37,240 nucleotides of DNA from Bacteroidales bacterium OttesenSCG-928-M11 (GCA_030265685.1 JAJDGO010000013.1:1-37240), one strand, 5' to 3'; counted from the stretch's first letter, positions 1 through 8,021 are shown. Made by a program: numbers and translations. The notes: a model not told the origin generated them from the letters alone.

Positions 1-200
1 TTATCATCAACCCAAGGCACTTTAAATGTAAAAATACGATCCGGTTCTACGATTCTCTCAATGATTCCTGCTTTTTCAAACTCAGGATGCTGGTTATAGA
101 TTTCTTCAATTGAGTGAAGAACTTCTTTAACTGCTTGCAAGTACTCGTTTTCCCCTGGATGTTTAGCTTCTAAAGCTTGTAAAATAAGCTCTGTTTTCAT
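1..200 (-). CDS. gdhA: NADP-type glutamate dehydrogenase, N-terminal part (runs off the left edge)
   Basis: Only the first 66 codons are in the window; the gene starts at the ATG whose complement is 198-200 and reads leftward. The N-terminus contains the segments ALEAKHPGENEYLQAVKEVL, YNQHPEFEKAGIIERIVEPD and RIFTFKVPWVDD, the pattern of hexameric GdhA proteins of Bacteroidales. The family interconverts glutamate and 2-oxoglutarate plus ammonia in the cytoplasm. The substrate and nucleotide sites lie outside the window, so NADP specificity is inferred from overall resemblance. It is divergent from the 297-3275 gene, with a well-formed promoter in the 96-bp gap. Confidence 0.9.
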   Translation of the reverse strand, partial: MKTELILQALEAKHPGENEYLQAVKEVLHSIEEIYNQHPEFEKAGIIERIVEPDRIFTFKVPWVDD

Positions 201-249
201 GGTAGTTAATTTTTTTCTGTTGAAAGTTATTATAAACAGTTATTCTTTC

Positions 250-257
250 TATATTTG
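250..257 (+). promoter_or_regulatory. Candidate -7 box for the 297-3275 gene
   Basis: TATATTTG matches TAnnTTTG and lies 39 bp before the ATG. No convincing TTTG or TTG is seen at the expected distance upstream, so this is weaker than the gdhA promoter on the other strand. Confidence 0.35.
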
Positions 258-262
258 TAAAG

Positions 263-293
263 CAAAAGTATGTATCTTATATGAGAAAAACAA
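263..293 (-). promoter_or_regulatory. gdhA promoter
   Basis: On the minus strand there is a -33-type TTG (complement of 291-293), a 20-bp spacer and a -7-type TACTTTTG (complement of 263-270). This fits the Bacteroidota primary-sigma consensus TTTG/TTG-N19-20-TAnnTTTG. The predicted start near 258 gives a leader of about 58 nt. Confidence 0.65.
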
Positions 294-296
294 GTA

Positions 297-3275
297 ATGG
301 ATAAACAAAATGATATAAAACAGTTGGTATTTAAAGATACGTCTTTTGCCAACTTGATGAACAAGCGGATTCTTAATGTATTACTAATTGCGACACGATA
401 TGATGCCTTTATGCTTGAAGACGATGGGCGAATTGACGAGCAAATATTTAATGAGTACACATCACTTTCACTACGTTATCCGCCCAGATTTACACAGGTT
501 TCAACAAAGAAAGAGGCTTTGCAAACATTAGAGCAAAATAACTACGACTTGGTTATTTGTATGCCTAACATGGATGATTTGGATACTTTTGCTTCGGCTA
601 ATCATATTAAGTCGCTTTACCCGGAGATTCCAATCATTGTATTAACTCCTTTTTCGCAAGAGGTAACTAAACGGGTTTCGCAAGAAGATCTTTCGTCGAT
701 AGATTATGTATTTTCCTGGTTGGGTAATGCTGAATTGTTACTCGCTATAATTAAACTCTTGGAAGATAGAATGAATGTTGACGACGATACAAAGTCGGTC
801 GGCGTTCAGACTATTTTATTAGTTGAAGATTCGATCCGTTTTTATTCCTCAGCTTTGCCTCTTCTTTATAAATTTGTTTTGAAACAATCGAAAGAGTTTT
901 CAAAAGAAGCGTTGAATCCTCACCAACAAACTTTACGAATGCGTGGACGACCTAAGATCCTTTTGGCTCGTTCTTACGAAGAAGCCGAAATGCTTTACGA
1001 ACGTTTCAAGAATAACATGCTTGGAATTGTTTGCGATATGAGTTTTCATCGCAACGGAAAAAAAGATTCTTTAGCAGGATATAAGTTTGCTTGTCGTGTA
1101 AGAAATGAAGATAGATTTGTTCCTATTATATTCGACTCGTCCGAATCGAGCAACAAAGTATATGCAGAGGAGTTGAAATGTAGTTTTGTTGATAAAAATT
1201 CTAAAACATTTCCTCAAGACTTACGAAGAGAGATCAGTAATAATTTTGGGTTTGGAGACTTTGTTATTGTAGATCCGATAACAAAAAAAGAGGTTATGCA
1301 TATTACGTCTTTAAAAGACTTGCAACAAAAGATATTCTCTATTCCCGAAGATTCTTTGATTTATCACTTGTCTCATAATCACTTTTCCCGGTTTTTCTAT
1401 TCTCGTGCCATGTTTCCGATTGCCGAGTTTTTGAAAGGAATTGATGTCTCTGACTATAAAGATATGAACGAAGCTCGAAAAGTAATATTTGATGCTATTG
1501 TTAGTTATCGAAAAATGAAAAATTCGGGTATTGTTGCTGTCTTTGAGAAAGATCGTTTCGACGAATATTCCAATTTTGCTCGTATCGGAGAAGATTCTCT
1601 TGGAGGAAAAGGTAGGGGATTGGCATTTATGGGGCAAATGATCAAGCGACAAGAAAGGGAATTAGAAGCCAAGTTTCCGGGTTCGATGGTAAGAATACCC
1701 AAGACCGTTGTTTTGGCAACCGATATTTTTGATGAGTTTATGGAATCAAACGATCTATATGATATTGCTCTTCAAGATCTTTCGGACGAAGAAATGTTGA
1801 AATACTTTTTAAGGGCAAGCCTCCCCAAAACTTTAGTAGAAGACTTGATTGCTTTTTTTGATGTAGTAAGAACACCTATCGCTATACGTTCTTCAAGTTT
1901 ATTGGAAGACTCGCACTATCAACCTTTTGCCGGAATATATAATACCTACATGATACCTAAGGTTGACGACCAATACGAAATGCTTGAGAAGATAAGTAAT
2001 GCTATAAAAGGGGTATACGCTTCGGTATTTTATAAAGATAGTAAAGCTTATATGACGGCTACACAAAATCTGATCGATCAAGAAAAGATGGCAATCGTTT
2101 TGCAGGAAGTAGTAGGTCAAGCTTGCGGAAAACGTTTTTACCCAACTTTTTCGGGTGTTGCCCGCTCTTTGAACTTTTATCCCGTAGGAGACGAAAAGCC
2201 GGAAGACGGAATAGCAAATATTGCTTTAGGACTTGGCAAATATATTGTCGACGGGGGAGTAACTCTTCGCTTTTCTCCGCTTCATCCTCACAATATTATC
2301 CAAACCAGTTCTTTGGATATGGCTCTGAAAGAAACACAAACAAAGTTTTATGCACTGAACTTAGAGTCATTATCTCTCGATAAATTTTCGGTTGATGAAA
2401 CATATAATTTATATAAATTGCCGGTAAAAGACGCCGAAGAAGATGGAACTTTGCAATACATCACATCAACATACGATCCTTACGACCAAGTATTACTAGA
2501 TGGATTTTATCCGGGAAAGAATCGCAAGGTAGTTACTTTTGCAGGTGTTTTAGAAAATGGTATTTTTCCTCTGGCGGGTATATTGGATTATGTATTAAAG
2601 TTGGGACAAAAAGAAATGGGGCGGTCTATCGAGATCGAGTTTGCCGTTAACTTAGAGAAACAATCAGACGGATCTATCTCCGGAACTTTCTATCTTTTAC
2701 AAATACGACCTATTGTTGATAGCAAAGAAATGATGGAAGAAGATTTATCTAGTATTGATCCGGCAGATACATTGTTATACTCACCCAATGCACTTGGACA
2801 TGGAATCACAAATGACGTATATGATATTATTTATGTCAAAACAGATTGCTTTTCTGCTGCTAATAATCAGGCAATAGCATACGAGATAGAAAAATGGAAT
2901 AAGCAAATGGCCGAGCAAGATAGAGGATATATTCTCGTAGGTCCTGGTAGATGGGGATCAAGTGATGCTTGGTTAGGCATACCTGTTAAGTGGCCTTATA
3001 TCTTTAATGCAAAACTTATTGTCGAGTCAGGACTAGAAAATTACCGGATTGAACCAAGTCAGGGAACCCACTTCTTTCAAAACCTGACCTCGTTTGGTGT
3101 CGGTTATTTTACAGTTAATTCGTACGTAAACGGAGAAGGTGTTTTTGATGAGGCATTTCTTAATACACAACCGGCATTGGCAGAAACAAAATATCTAAGA
3201 CATGTTCGATTCGAGAAACCATTGACTATTAAGATCGAAGGAAAGAAGAATCTCGGTGTTGTCTTAAAGCCATAA
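297..3275 (+). CDS. Two receiver-like domains fused to a PPDK-type ATP-binding domain
   Basis: 992 residues, cytoplasmic, no signal peptide. Residues about 25-160 look like a degenerate receiver domain in which the usual phosphoacceptor Asp is not evident (DLVICMPNM). Residues about 170-310 look like a second receiver with an acidic pair (E177, D178) and a candidate phosphoacceptor D247 in GIVCDMSF. From about 430 there is an N-terminal PPDK/PEP-synthase ATP-grasp fold: GGKGRG at 436-441, IAIRSSSLLED around R531 and LLQIRP ending at about 805. The C-terminal about 165 residues carry GPGRWGSSDAWLG and PSQGTHFF and are not assigned. I see neither the phosphohistidine motif of the swivelling domain nor the PEP-binding barrel, so the name PEP synthase often given to relatives is doubtful. 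A signal-controlled phosphotransfer role is inference only. Confidence 0.8.
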   Translation: MDKQNDIKQLVFKDTSFANLMNKRILNVLLIATRYDAFMLEDDGRIDEQIFNEYTSLSLRYPPRFTQVSTKKEALQTLEQNNYDLVICMPNMDDLDTFASANHIKSLYPEIPIIVLTPFSQEVTKRVSQEDLSSIDYVFSWLGNAELLLAIIKLLEDRMNVDDDTKSVGVQTILLVEDSIRFYSSALPLLYKFVLKQSKEFSKEALNPHQQTLRMRGRPKILLARSYEEAEMLYERFKNNMLGIVCDMSFHRNGKKDSLAGYKFACRVRNEDRFVPIIFDSSESSNKVYAEELKCSFVDKNSKTFPQDLRREISNNFGFGDFVIVDPITKKEVMHITSLKDLQQKIFSIPEDSLIYHLSHNHFSRFFYSRAMFPIAEFLKGIDVSDYKDMNEARKVIFDAIVSYRKMKNSGIVAVFEKDRFDEYSNFARIGEDSLGGKGRGLAFMGQMIKRQERELEAKFPGSMVRIPKTVVLATDIFDEFMESNDLYDIALQDLSDEEMLKYFLRASLPKTLVEDLIAFFDVVRTPIAIRSSSLLEDSHYQPFAGIYNTYMIPKVDDQYEMLEKISNAIKGVYASVFYKDSKAYMTATQNLIDQEKMAIVLQEVVGQACGKRFYPTFSGVARSLNFYPVGDEKPEDGIANIALGLGKYIVDGGVTLRFSPLHPHNIIQTSSLDMALKETQTKFYALNLESLSLDKFSVDETYNLYKLPVKDAEEDGTLQYITSTYDPYDQVLLDGFYPGKNRKVVTFAGVLENGIFPLAGILDYVLKLGQKEMGRSIEIEFAVNLEKQSDGSISGTFYLLQIRPIVDSKEMMEEDLSSIDPADTLLYSPNALGHGITNDVYDIIYVKTDCFSAANNQAIAYEIEKWNKQMAEQDRGYILVGPGRWGSSDAWLGIPVKWPYIFNAKLIVESGLENYRIEPSQGTHFFQNLTSFGVGYFTVNSYVNGEGVFDEAFLNTQPALAETKYLRHVRFEKPLTIKIEGKKNLGVVLKP

Positions 3276-3325
3276 TCAGGTGAACTTCTTTTATTTCTTT
3301 CCAATAATATAAGCTGTTTAAAAAC

Positions 3326-3385
3326 TTTTCTGTACAGAGAATATATATTTTCTGTACAGAAAACTTTCATTCTCTGTACAGAAAA
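3326..3385. repeat. Three-copy palindrome array, 22-bp period (CTGTACAG class)
   Basis: CTGTACAG cores start at 3330, 3352 and 3374, exactly 22 bp apart. The middle copy is a perfect 16-bp palindrome, TTTTCTGTACAGAAAA (3348-3363); the outer copies differ by one arm change each. The array fills the 119-bp gap between the converging genes 297-3275 and 3395-4450. No T-run follows the palindromes, so this does not look like a simple terminator. Another copy lies at 36915-36930. Confidence 0.85.
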
Positions 3386-3394
3386 TAATCCAAG

Positions 3395-4450
3395 TTATTT
3401 GTTTTTCTTTTTATAAAATACAATCACTCCGGCAAGAACAATAAATAATCCGGTTACGATAAAAGCCCAAATGTTTGCTTTTCTTGTTTGTGCTTGTATG
3501 GTATAACTATCAGAAACCATTCTATATGCTGTAAGACGCCATATTAATGTGTCGTTTTGGTTGATAGCATTAGTAGCTTTTAGCGTTTTTCCAGGCATTA
3601 ATAGTTTAAATGTAAAAGTCTCTTCCATGTATTTCATGAATTTTTGATTCCAAAAATCATCATCAAATTTCGTTATCGGACTATCTGCTGCTTCGAAAAA
3701 TGAGGTGAATTTGTTGCTAACTAATAACTCATCCATTTTTTTTCCTATATATGCATTATTTTCTGTGTTGATAAGGTCTGAGAACTTAATTTTATGGAAC
3801 AAAGAATCGCGCATCAAAACAAAATCTTCTTTAGAAACCGACAAATCAAATACCTCGTAATGATCGACAAGAATTTCGTACATCGCGATCCAATAGTTAT
3901 AGGCCAGCCATTGATTGTATTTGTCTGATAGCTGTTCGGTATATTCTTTCATTTCTATACCATTCATTCCTGACGTTAAGTTGGGTTGTCCGTTGAACCA
4001 AAAATCAATATCATCATCTTCCATAAATTCATTCAAAGGACTAAAGCTTGTTTCTATCTTGGGATAAGTTTCGCTGTAATCATAATAAGTATAAAACCAC
4101 CTGAAACTTTTATTAAATCGATATTCTATATTCAAATCGCTCCAACTGTGCGATGGTTTTAGCTTGAAAGTATTGGCTAATTCTTCTACTGATTGGTAAT
4201 TGCGGCGAACAAATGCTTGCGATTCGTCGAAAGGGTAGGAGATGTTCCAAGTAGAGTCGATAATTATTGGAAAAGGATTGTGATTTTTGTCCATATTACC
4301 GGATTTAAAAACCGAATCGACACTTGAATAAAACTCACGACAACAAGAACCATCCGGATTTATTACGGTCAGCATTTCATGATTGTTGCTACAAGAAGTA
4401 ACAAATAAGCTTATTATCAGTATTGCGGCAAATTTAATTATTGTTTTCAT
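3395..4450 (-). CDS. Lipoprotein with a C-terminal membrane segment, downstream of an ECF sigma factor
   Basis: 351 residues. The N-terminus is a lipoprotein signal, hydrophobic to residue 19 with a lipobox ending SLFVTSC, so C20 is the likely lipidated cysteine. Near the C-terminus IWAFIVTGLFIVLAGVIVFY is a probable transmembrane helix followed by a KKKNK tail. The middle is rich in aromatic and acidic residues and I recognise no domain in it. The ATG overlaps the preceding small membrane protein gene by 17 nt, so the two are probably translationally coupled, making it the third gene of the sigma-factor operon. A role in envelope stress sensing is suggested only by context. Having both a lipobox and a C-terminal helix implies attachment at both ends. 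Confidence 0.7.
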   Translation of the reverse strand: MKTIIKFAAILIISLFVTSCSNNHEMLTVINPDGSCCREFYSSVDSVFKSGNMDKNHNPFPIIIDSTWNISYPFDESQAFVRRNYQSVEELANTFKLKPSHSWSDLNIEYRFNKSFRWFYTYYDYSETYPKIETSFSPLNEFMEDDDIDFWFNGQPNLTSGMNGIEMKEYTEQLSDKYNQWLAYNYWIAMYEILVDHYEVFDLSVSKEDFVLMRDSLFHKIKFSDLINTENNAYIGKKMDELLVSNKFTSFFEAADSPITKFDDDFWNQKFMKYMEETFTFKLLMPGKTLKATNAINQNDTLIWRLTAYRMVSDSYTIQAQTRKANIWAFIVTGLFIVLAGVIVFYKKKNK

Positions 4451-4838
4451 GACGAAAATGATTTATAAGTTGTTTGATGTTGTTTTTTTCTTGATATTTT
4501 GTGGAAATATAGCAATGATATATTTGGAGGTTGTTTTGATTTTCTTTTGCGCACTCGTATTGGTTTGCGTTTTCTATTTTTGTAAACATCCCGGAAGGTA
4601 TATCTTCCGAGCGGGACAAAGCGATATATTCTTCGGCGAAGAATAGAGTTGGCAAACAAATAAGAGCTGCTGCCGCACATCGTTTTGTCCAGAGGTAAAG
4701 AAAGGATGTTTTTTTTCTTTCTATATGATGTATTTTTTGCATGATATGATCGATTTGCTCTTTGTTCTCGTTCATTACCGGCTGCTGTTTTTTTATTTTT
4801 TCGACTAAATGATCGAACTTTTCATCACTTATATTCAT
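4434..4838 (-). CDS. Small single-pass membrane protein, probable anti-sigma-like regulator
   Basis: 134 residues. About 45 charged residues with helical character come first, then one hydrophobic segment around residues 53-68 (CAAAALICLPTLFFAE), then about 65 residues presumably outside the inner membrane. This is the layout of anti-sigma factors. I do not see the HxxxCxxC zinc motif of ZAS-type anti-sigmas, so the assignment rests on position: the gene overlaps the 3' end of the ECF sigma gene by 14 nt and the following lipoprotein gene by 17 nt. Confidence 0.55.
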   Translation of the reverse strand: MNISDEKFDHLVEKIKKQQPVMNENKEQIDHIMQKIHHIERKKTSFLYLWTKRCAAAALICLPTLFFAEEYIALSRSEDIPSGMFTKIENANQYECAKENQNNLQIYHCYISTKYQEKNNIKQLINHFRHENNN

Positions 4839-5391
4839 TGCGATATATTTTTTCGATTTTATTTTGAATATTTTTTTTAGCTAAAAACAAATTACTTTTT
4901 ATTTTCTCGGACGACATTCCTGTTATTTGTTTGATTTCTTCTATCTCCAGCTCTTCTAAATAGCGCAATGTGAAAACTATCTTTTGTTTTGGAGTTAATT
5001 CTTGAGTAAAAGACGAAATCAAATCAAGCAGTTCTTGGTTGAGTATCTTCTCTTCCGTATCATCTTTAATGGCTATTGTTGTCAATATTGTTTCCGACAT
5101 GTCGTTTTTCTGGAAATACTTTTGTCGCTTTAATTTATCAAGACACAGGTTTGTTGCGATTGTATAGAGCCAAGTCGAAAACTTTTGTTTCGAGTTATAC
5201 TTATTCAGGTTAATCCAGACACGGATAAATGTTTCTTGCGTAATATCTTTTGCCTCGTCTTCGTTGCATAATAGTCGGAATGATATTGAATAAACTAAAC
5301 TTTGAAACTCTTCTACGATCAATCGAAAAGCTTTTTCGTCTTTTTGTCTACTTGCAGTTATGAGTTTATTTAAACTTGATTTGTCAATCAC
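4825..5391 (-). CDS. ECF-family RNA polymerase sigma factor
   Basis: 188 residues with the two conserved regions of sigma-70-family ECF factors. Region 2 spans about residues 20-90, including DEAKDITQETFIRVWINL and FSTWLYTIATNLCLDKLKR. Region 4 spans about 125-180, including LTPKQKIVFTLRYLEELEIEEIKQITG followed by a recognition-helix-like SSEKIKSNLFLAKK. It directs polymerase to a dedicated promoter set; its targets cannot be read here. It is first in a three-gene overlapping unit with the membrane protein and lipoprotein genes. A TACTTTTG box lies 27 bp before the ATG. Confidence 0.92.
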   Translation of the reverse strand: MIDKSSLNKLITASRQKDEKAFRLIVEEFQSLVYSISFRLLCNEDEAKDITQETFIRVWINLNKYNSKQKFSTWLYTIATNLCLDKLKRQKYFQKNDMSETILTTIAIKDDTEEKILNQELLDLISSFTQELTPKQKIVFTLRYLEELEIEEIKQITGMSSEKIKSNLFLAKKNIQNKIEKIYRNEYK

Positions 5392-5417
5392 GGTTGTTTT
5401 CGTTTATTACTATACGA

Positions 5418-5425
5418 CAAAAGTA
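5418..5425 (-). promoter_or_regulatory. Candidate -7 box for the ECF sigma operon
   Basis: The complement reads TACTTTTG, matching TAnnTTTG, with a predicted start near 5413 and a leader of about 22 nt. The -33 element is not obvious. Confidence 0.4.
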
Positions 5426-5511
5426 ATGAAAAGTCGAAATTAATTTGAAAAAATAAGGGAAATGCGGGTTGTGTTTTTTTGTAAACAGACGGAGTAGTTG
5501 TATTGATTATT

Positions 5512-5542
5512 TAAAAAAGAAAAGGTTGTCATCCCGACAACC
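5512..5542 (-). terminator. Intrinsic terminator of the candidate small RNA
   Basis: Read leftward: stem GGTTGTC, loop GGGAT, stem GACAACC (5524-5542), followed directly by TTTTCTTTTTT (5512-5523). A perfect stem with an immediate U-tract is a standard intrinsic terminator. In the other direction there is no T-run. Confidence 0.75.
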
Positions 5543-5584
5543 AATCTTCATTGTTAACCTTAAATCTAATACCATGAAAAACAC
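5512..5584 (-). ncRNA. Candidate small RNA of about 70 nt with its own promoter and terminator
   Basis: On the minus strand a -7-type TATCTTTG (complement of 5589-5596) is followed about 60 bp later by a perfect 7-bp GC-rich hairpin and a T-rich run, with no plausible protein gene between. The 275-bp gap between the sigma factor and rlmI genes is otherwise empty. The transcribed part includes a segment reading TTTTTCATGGTATTAGATTT and then AAGGTTAACAATGAAGATTG before the hairpin. It reminds me of short sequences in other Bacteroidales genomes, but I cannot verify that. Confidence 0.5.
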
Positions 5585-5588
5585 AGTG

Positions 5589-5596
5589 CAAAGATA
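5589..5596 (-). promoter_or_regulatory. -7 box of the candidate small RNA
   Basis: The complement reads TATCTTTG, a full match to TAnnTTTG. At the -33 distance there is only a T-rich TGTTTT, so the upstream element is imperfect. Confidence 0.45.
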
Positions 5597-5666
5597 TATG
5601 TTTTTATGTTATAAAACATACTTTTGTGGCATGTTTTTCTCATGTTTAACAAAGATTAACCAAATG

Positions 5667-6863
5667 TTATTCTACTTCCAGGATCAAACCCTTTAGGTAT
5701 TCTCCTTCCGGATGGTATATATTTATAGGATGATCAGCCGGTTGAGACAACTGATGAAGTATTTTTACCTTTCTTCCCGATTGAGCTGCAGCAGAAAATA
5801 CGGCTAATCTAAAACTTTCTTTGCTTACTACTTGCGAACAAGAAAATGTAAATACAATTCCTCCTTTATTTATTCTCTCAAAAGCCGCAGCATTTAGTTT
5901 TTTATAACCTTGTAATGCGTTTTTTAAAGCACTGCGGTGCTTAGCAAAAGCGGGTGGATCGAGAATGATTAAGTCGTATATGCTCTCGCCCTTTTCTATT
6001 TTGTTTAAAAACTTAAATGCGTCTTCCGTAAAAGATTGATGACGATTGTCGTTATTTGGGAAATTTGCCTCAATGTTTTTATCTGTTAATGCAATTGCTT
6101 TTGCCGAACTATCAACAGAGTGTACCAGTTTGGCGCCTCCTCGCATAGCATAGCAAGAAAATCCTCCTGTATAACAGAACATATTTAACACCGATCGGCC
6201 ATTGGAGTATTTTTCCAGTAAACTGCGGTTATCTCTCTGGTCGATAAAAAAACCTGTTTTTTGTCCTTTAACCCAATCTACATGAAACTTAAAATCATTT
6301 TCGTAAGCATAATCAACTAAAGATTCACCTCCTACAAGATATTCGTTTTCTGCTCCTAAGTCTGCTTTGTAAGGAAGCGTTCCTTCTGATTTATAGTAAA
6401 TGTTTTCGATCGAATTGCCCATAACTTCCTTCAAAGCGTTGGCTATTTCAATTCTTTGAACATGCATTCCGGGAGAGTGTGCTTGCATAACGGCTGTGTT
6501 GCCGTATATATCGACAATTAATCCGGGCAAACTGTCTCCTTCTCCATGAATCAATCGATACGTGTTGTTTGGATTGTTGGCCAAACCGATGCTTTTTCTT
6601 AGTTGATAAGCCGCATTGATTCGGTTTTCCCAAAAAGAAGTGTCGATTGTTTTTTGATTAAAGCTAAGGACTCTTACTGCAATTGAACCTATCTGACAGT
6701 GTCCTACGGCAATGTAATTGTTGTTCGAGTCGTATATTTCAACTATTTCTCCCTCTTCTAAAGGTTCACTTGTGTGATGGATTGCTCCGGAAAATACCCA
6801 AGGATGGAAACGTTTTAGCGATTCTTCCTTCTTTTTGTTCAAGAATACTTTTTTGTATGGCAT
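5667..6863 (-). CDS. rlmI: Class I SAM-dependent rRNA methyltransferase, RlmI family
   Basis: 398 residues, normal for the family. An N-terminal PUA RNA-binding domain covers about residues 1-75 (HPWVFSGAI, then EIVEIYDSNN). The RlmI linker follows with KTGFFIDQRDNR at 202-213. The Rossmann methyltransferase has VLNMFCYTGGFS at 225-236 for SAM binding and the LDPPAFA signature at 301-307. E. coli RlmI makes 5-methylcytosine in 23S rRNA; the exact target base here is inferred by family. It is the last gene of a leftward unit DUF5063-exonuclease-rlmI and its ATG lies within the final 25 nt of the exonuclease gene. Confidence 0.9.
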   Translation of the reverse strand: MPYKKVFLNKKKEESLKRFHPWVFSGAIHHTSEPLEEGEIVEIYDSNNNYIAVGHCQIGSIAVRVLSFNQKTIDTSFWENRINAAYQLRKSIGLANNPNNTYRLIHGEGDSLPGLIVDIYGNTAVMQAHSPGMHVQRIEIANALKEVMGNSIENIYYKSEGTLPYKADLGAENEYLVGGESLVDYAYENDFKFHVDWVKGQKTGFFIDQRDNRSLLEKYSNGRSVLNMFCYTGGFSCYAMRGGAKLVHSVDSSAKAIALTDKNIEANFPNNDNRHQSFTEDAFKFLNKIEKGESIYDLIILDPPAFAKHRSALKNALQGYKKLNAAAFERINKGGIVFTFSCSQVVSKESFRLAVFSAAAQSGRKVKILHQLSQPADHPINIYHPEGEYLKGLILEVE

Positions 6864-7420
6864 AATGCATCATATATTTTCAAGCAAGCCCAAGCATCTA
6901 GGGCTGCATATTTTATTTGTGATTCGGTTAATACTTCGGCTTCCCAATTAGTTAGTCGTTGGTTCTTCGATATCTTTTTGTTAAATAACAAAGCATACAT
7001 CTTTTGCAAACTAATATCGTCTATTCCGTGTTGAGGAGCCATAGTTTGTAGTTCAACAAATCCTTGCGGAGTAAAAGAAATACGTCTTCTTATGGTCGAA
7101 AAGTCGTCTTTTATGGATAAACCAATTTTTAAGATGTCGGGATTAGACAATAACTGATTCAATGAATTAGGGAAACCGATGGTGTTTAGTCTGAAAAGAA
7201 AACAAACTTCTTCGGTTGCCAATTGAATTAAAGCTACTTCGTTTGATTTCCCTTTCTTAAAAGTAGGCCGGGTTTCCGTATCAAATCCTAAACGAGGAAA
7301 GGTAGATAGGTAAACAACAGCATTATCTGCCTCTTCTTCTGATTCGACAACGATAATTTTACCGGAAAATTCTTCCAGTTCAAACTTGGATATTTCTTCT
7401 TTAGTTATAGTCTTTCCCAC
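6839..7420 (-). CDS. DEDDy-type 3'-5' exonuclease domain protein (RNase D/WRN-like)
   Basis: 193 residues, a stand-alone exonuclease domain without the C-terminal HRDC domains of RNase D. The DEDD residues are visible: D47 and E49 in GFDTET, an Asp in KIGLSIKDD (about 105) and the final YxxxD motif at Y171 to D175 in YAALDAWACLKIY. Such proteins trim nucleic acids from the 3' end using two metal ions; whether the substrate is RNA or DNA cannot be told. It starts 5 bp after the DUF5063 gene and overlaps rlmI by 25 nt. Confidence 0.88.
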   Translation of the reverse strand: MGKTITKEEISKFELEEFSGKIIVVESEEEADNAVVYLSTFPRLGFDTETRPTFKKGKSNEVALIQLATEEVCFLFRLNTIGFPNSLNQLLSNPDILKIGLSIKDDFSTIRRRISFTPQGFVELQTMAPQHGIDDISLQKMYALLFNKKISKNQRLTNWEAEVLTESQIKYAALDAWACLKIYDALCHTKKYS

Positions 7421-7425
7421 TAATG

Positions 7426-7941
7426 TTATTCTTCTATTTCTTTATATTTGATATGATGCAGAGCCCGAAGTGCATTAACAAGAAATTGCCCCCAGTATTG
7501 TTTGAAGTTCTCAATACATAATAGTAAAGCATCATTCATTGTTTCTTTATGTCCGTTCTTAAATATTCCGATAAAATTGCCTAAGTCTTGATAAATGTCG
7601 GCTAAATTTTCAGAAACTTTTACTGCTACGGGCGAATCGCTTAGTTTTATGTCGGGATGAAACGTTTCGAGATAAAGATCATCCTCTTTTAATAGTTCAG
7701 ATATAGTATCTTGTACCTTACTATATAAGTCTTCTGTTACTTTTATTCCTAGATCCGATTCGAAGTCGTCTTTTATTTCGGGCATAACAGACGCTTTTAG
7801 ATAAAGCAAAGGAAGTACTTTGGTCATATTATCGACAAAAGTTTTCTTATCTGTTTCTTTTACTTTTTCAACAAATACACAATACTCTAAAGCTACTCGT
7901 GCAAAGTCGATGGTATAATTTGAGTATACAATATCTTCCAT
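7426..7941 (-). CDS. DUF5063 domain protein, start set by an internal promoter
   Basis: 171 residues from the ATG at 7941 (MEDIVYSNYTIDFARVALEY). The sequence is acidic and mostly helical, with YLETFHPDI in the middle and a conserved-looking FKQYWGQFLVNALRALHHIK near the end, and resembles the Bacteroidota DUF5063 family of unknown function. A longer frame opens at 7983, but the promoter's -7 box (7965-7972) lies inside that extension, so the longer start could not be on the transcript. The following genes are the exonuclease (5 bp away) and rlmI, suggesting a link to RNA handling by context only. Confidence 0.8.
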   Translation of the reverse strand: MEDIVYSNYTIDFARVALEYCVFVEKVKETDKKTFVDNMTKVLPLLYLKASVMPEIKDDFESDLGIKVTEDLYSKVQDTISELLKEDDLYLETFHPDIKLSDSPVAVKVSENLADIYQDLGNFIGIFKNGHKETMNDALLLCIENFKQYWGQFLVNALRALHHIKYKEIEE

Positions 7942-7964
7942 ATTATTTTCCGGATAAAACATCG

Positions 7965-7994
7965 CAAAGATAGTGAATTCCACTTAAAAAGCAA
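7965..7994 (-). promoter_or_regulatory. Promoter of the DUF5063-exonuclease-rlmI operon
   Basis: On the minus strand: TTG (complement of 7992-7994), 19-bp spacer, TATCTTTG (complement of 7965-7972). It is a textbook Bacteroidota promoter with a predicted start near 7960, and it decides the start codon at 7941. Confidence 0.75.
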
Positions 7995-8021
7995 TATAAA
8001 CTATAAGCTTGTATTGGTAAT

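Noticed and set aside
5574-5696. Small ORF MKNTVQRYMFLCYK on the plus strand
   Set aside because: It overlaps the rlmI 3' end, has no promoter in front, and the same DNA is better explained by the minus-strand small RNA unit.
7942-7983. Extra 14 residues at the start of the DUF5063 protein
   Set aside because: The operon promoter's -7 box lies within this stretch, so it should not be transcribed.
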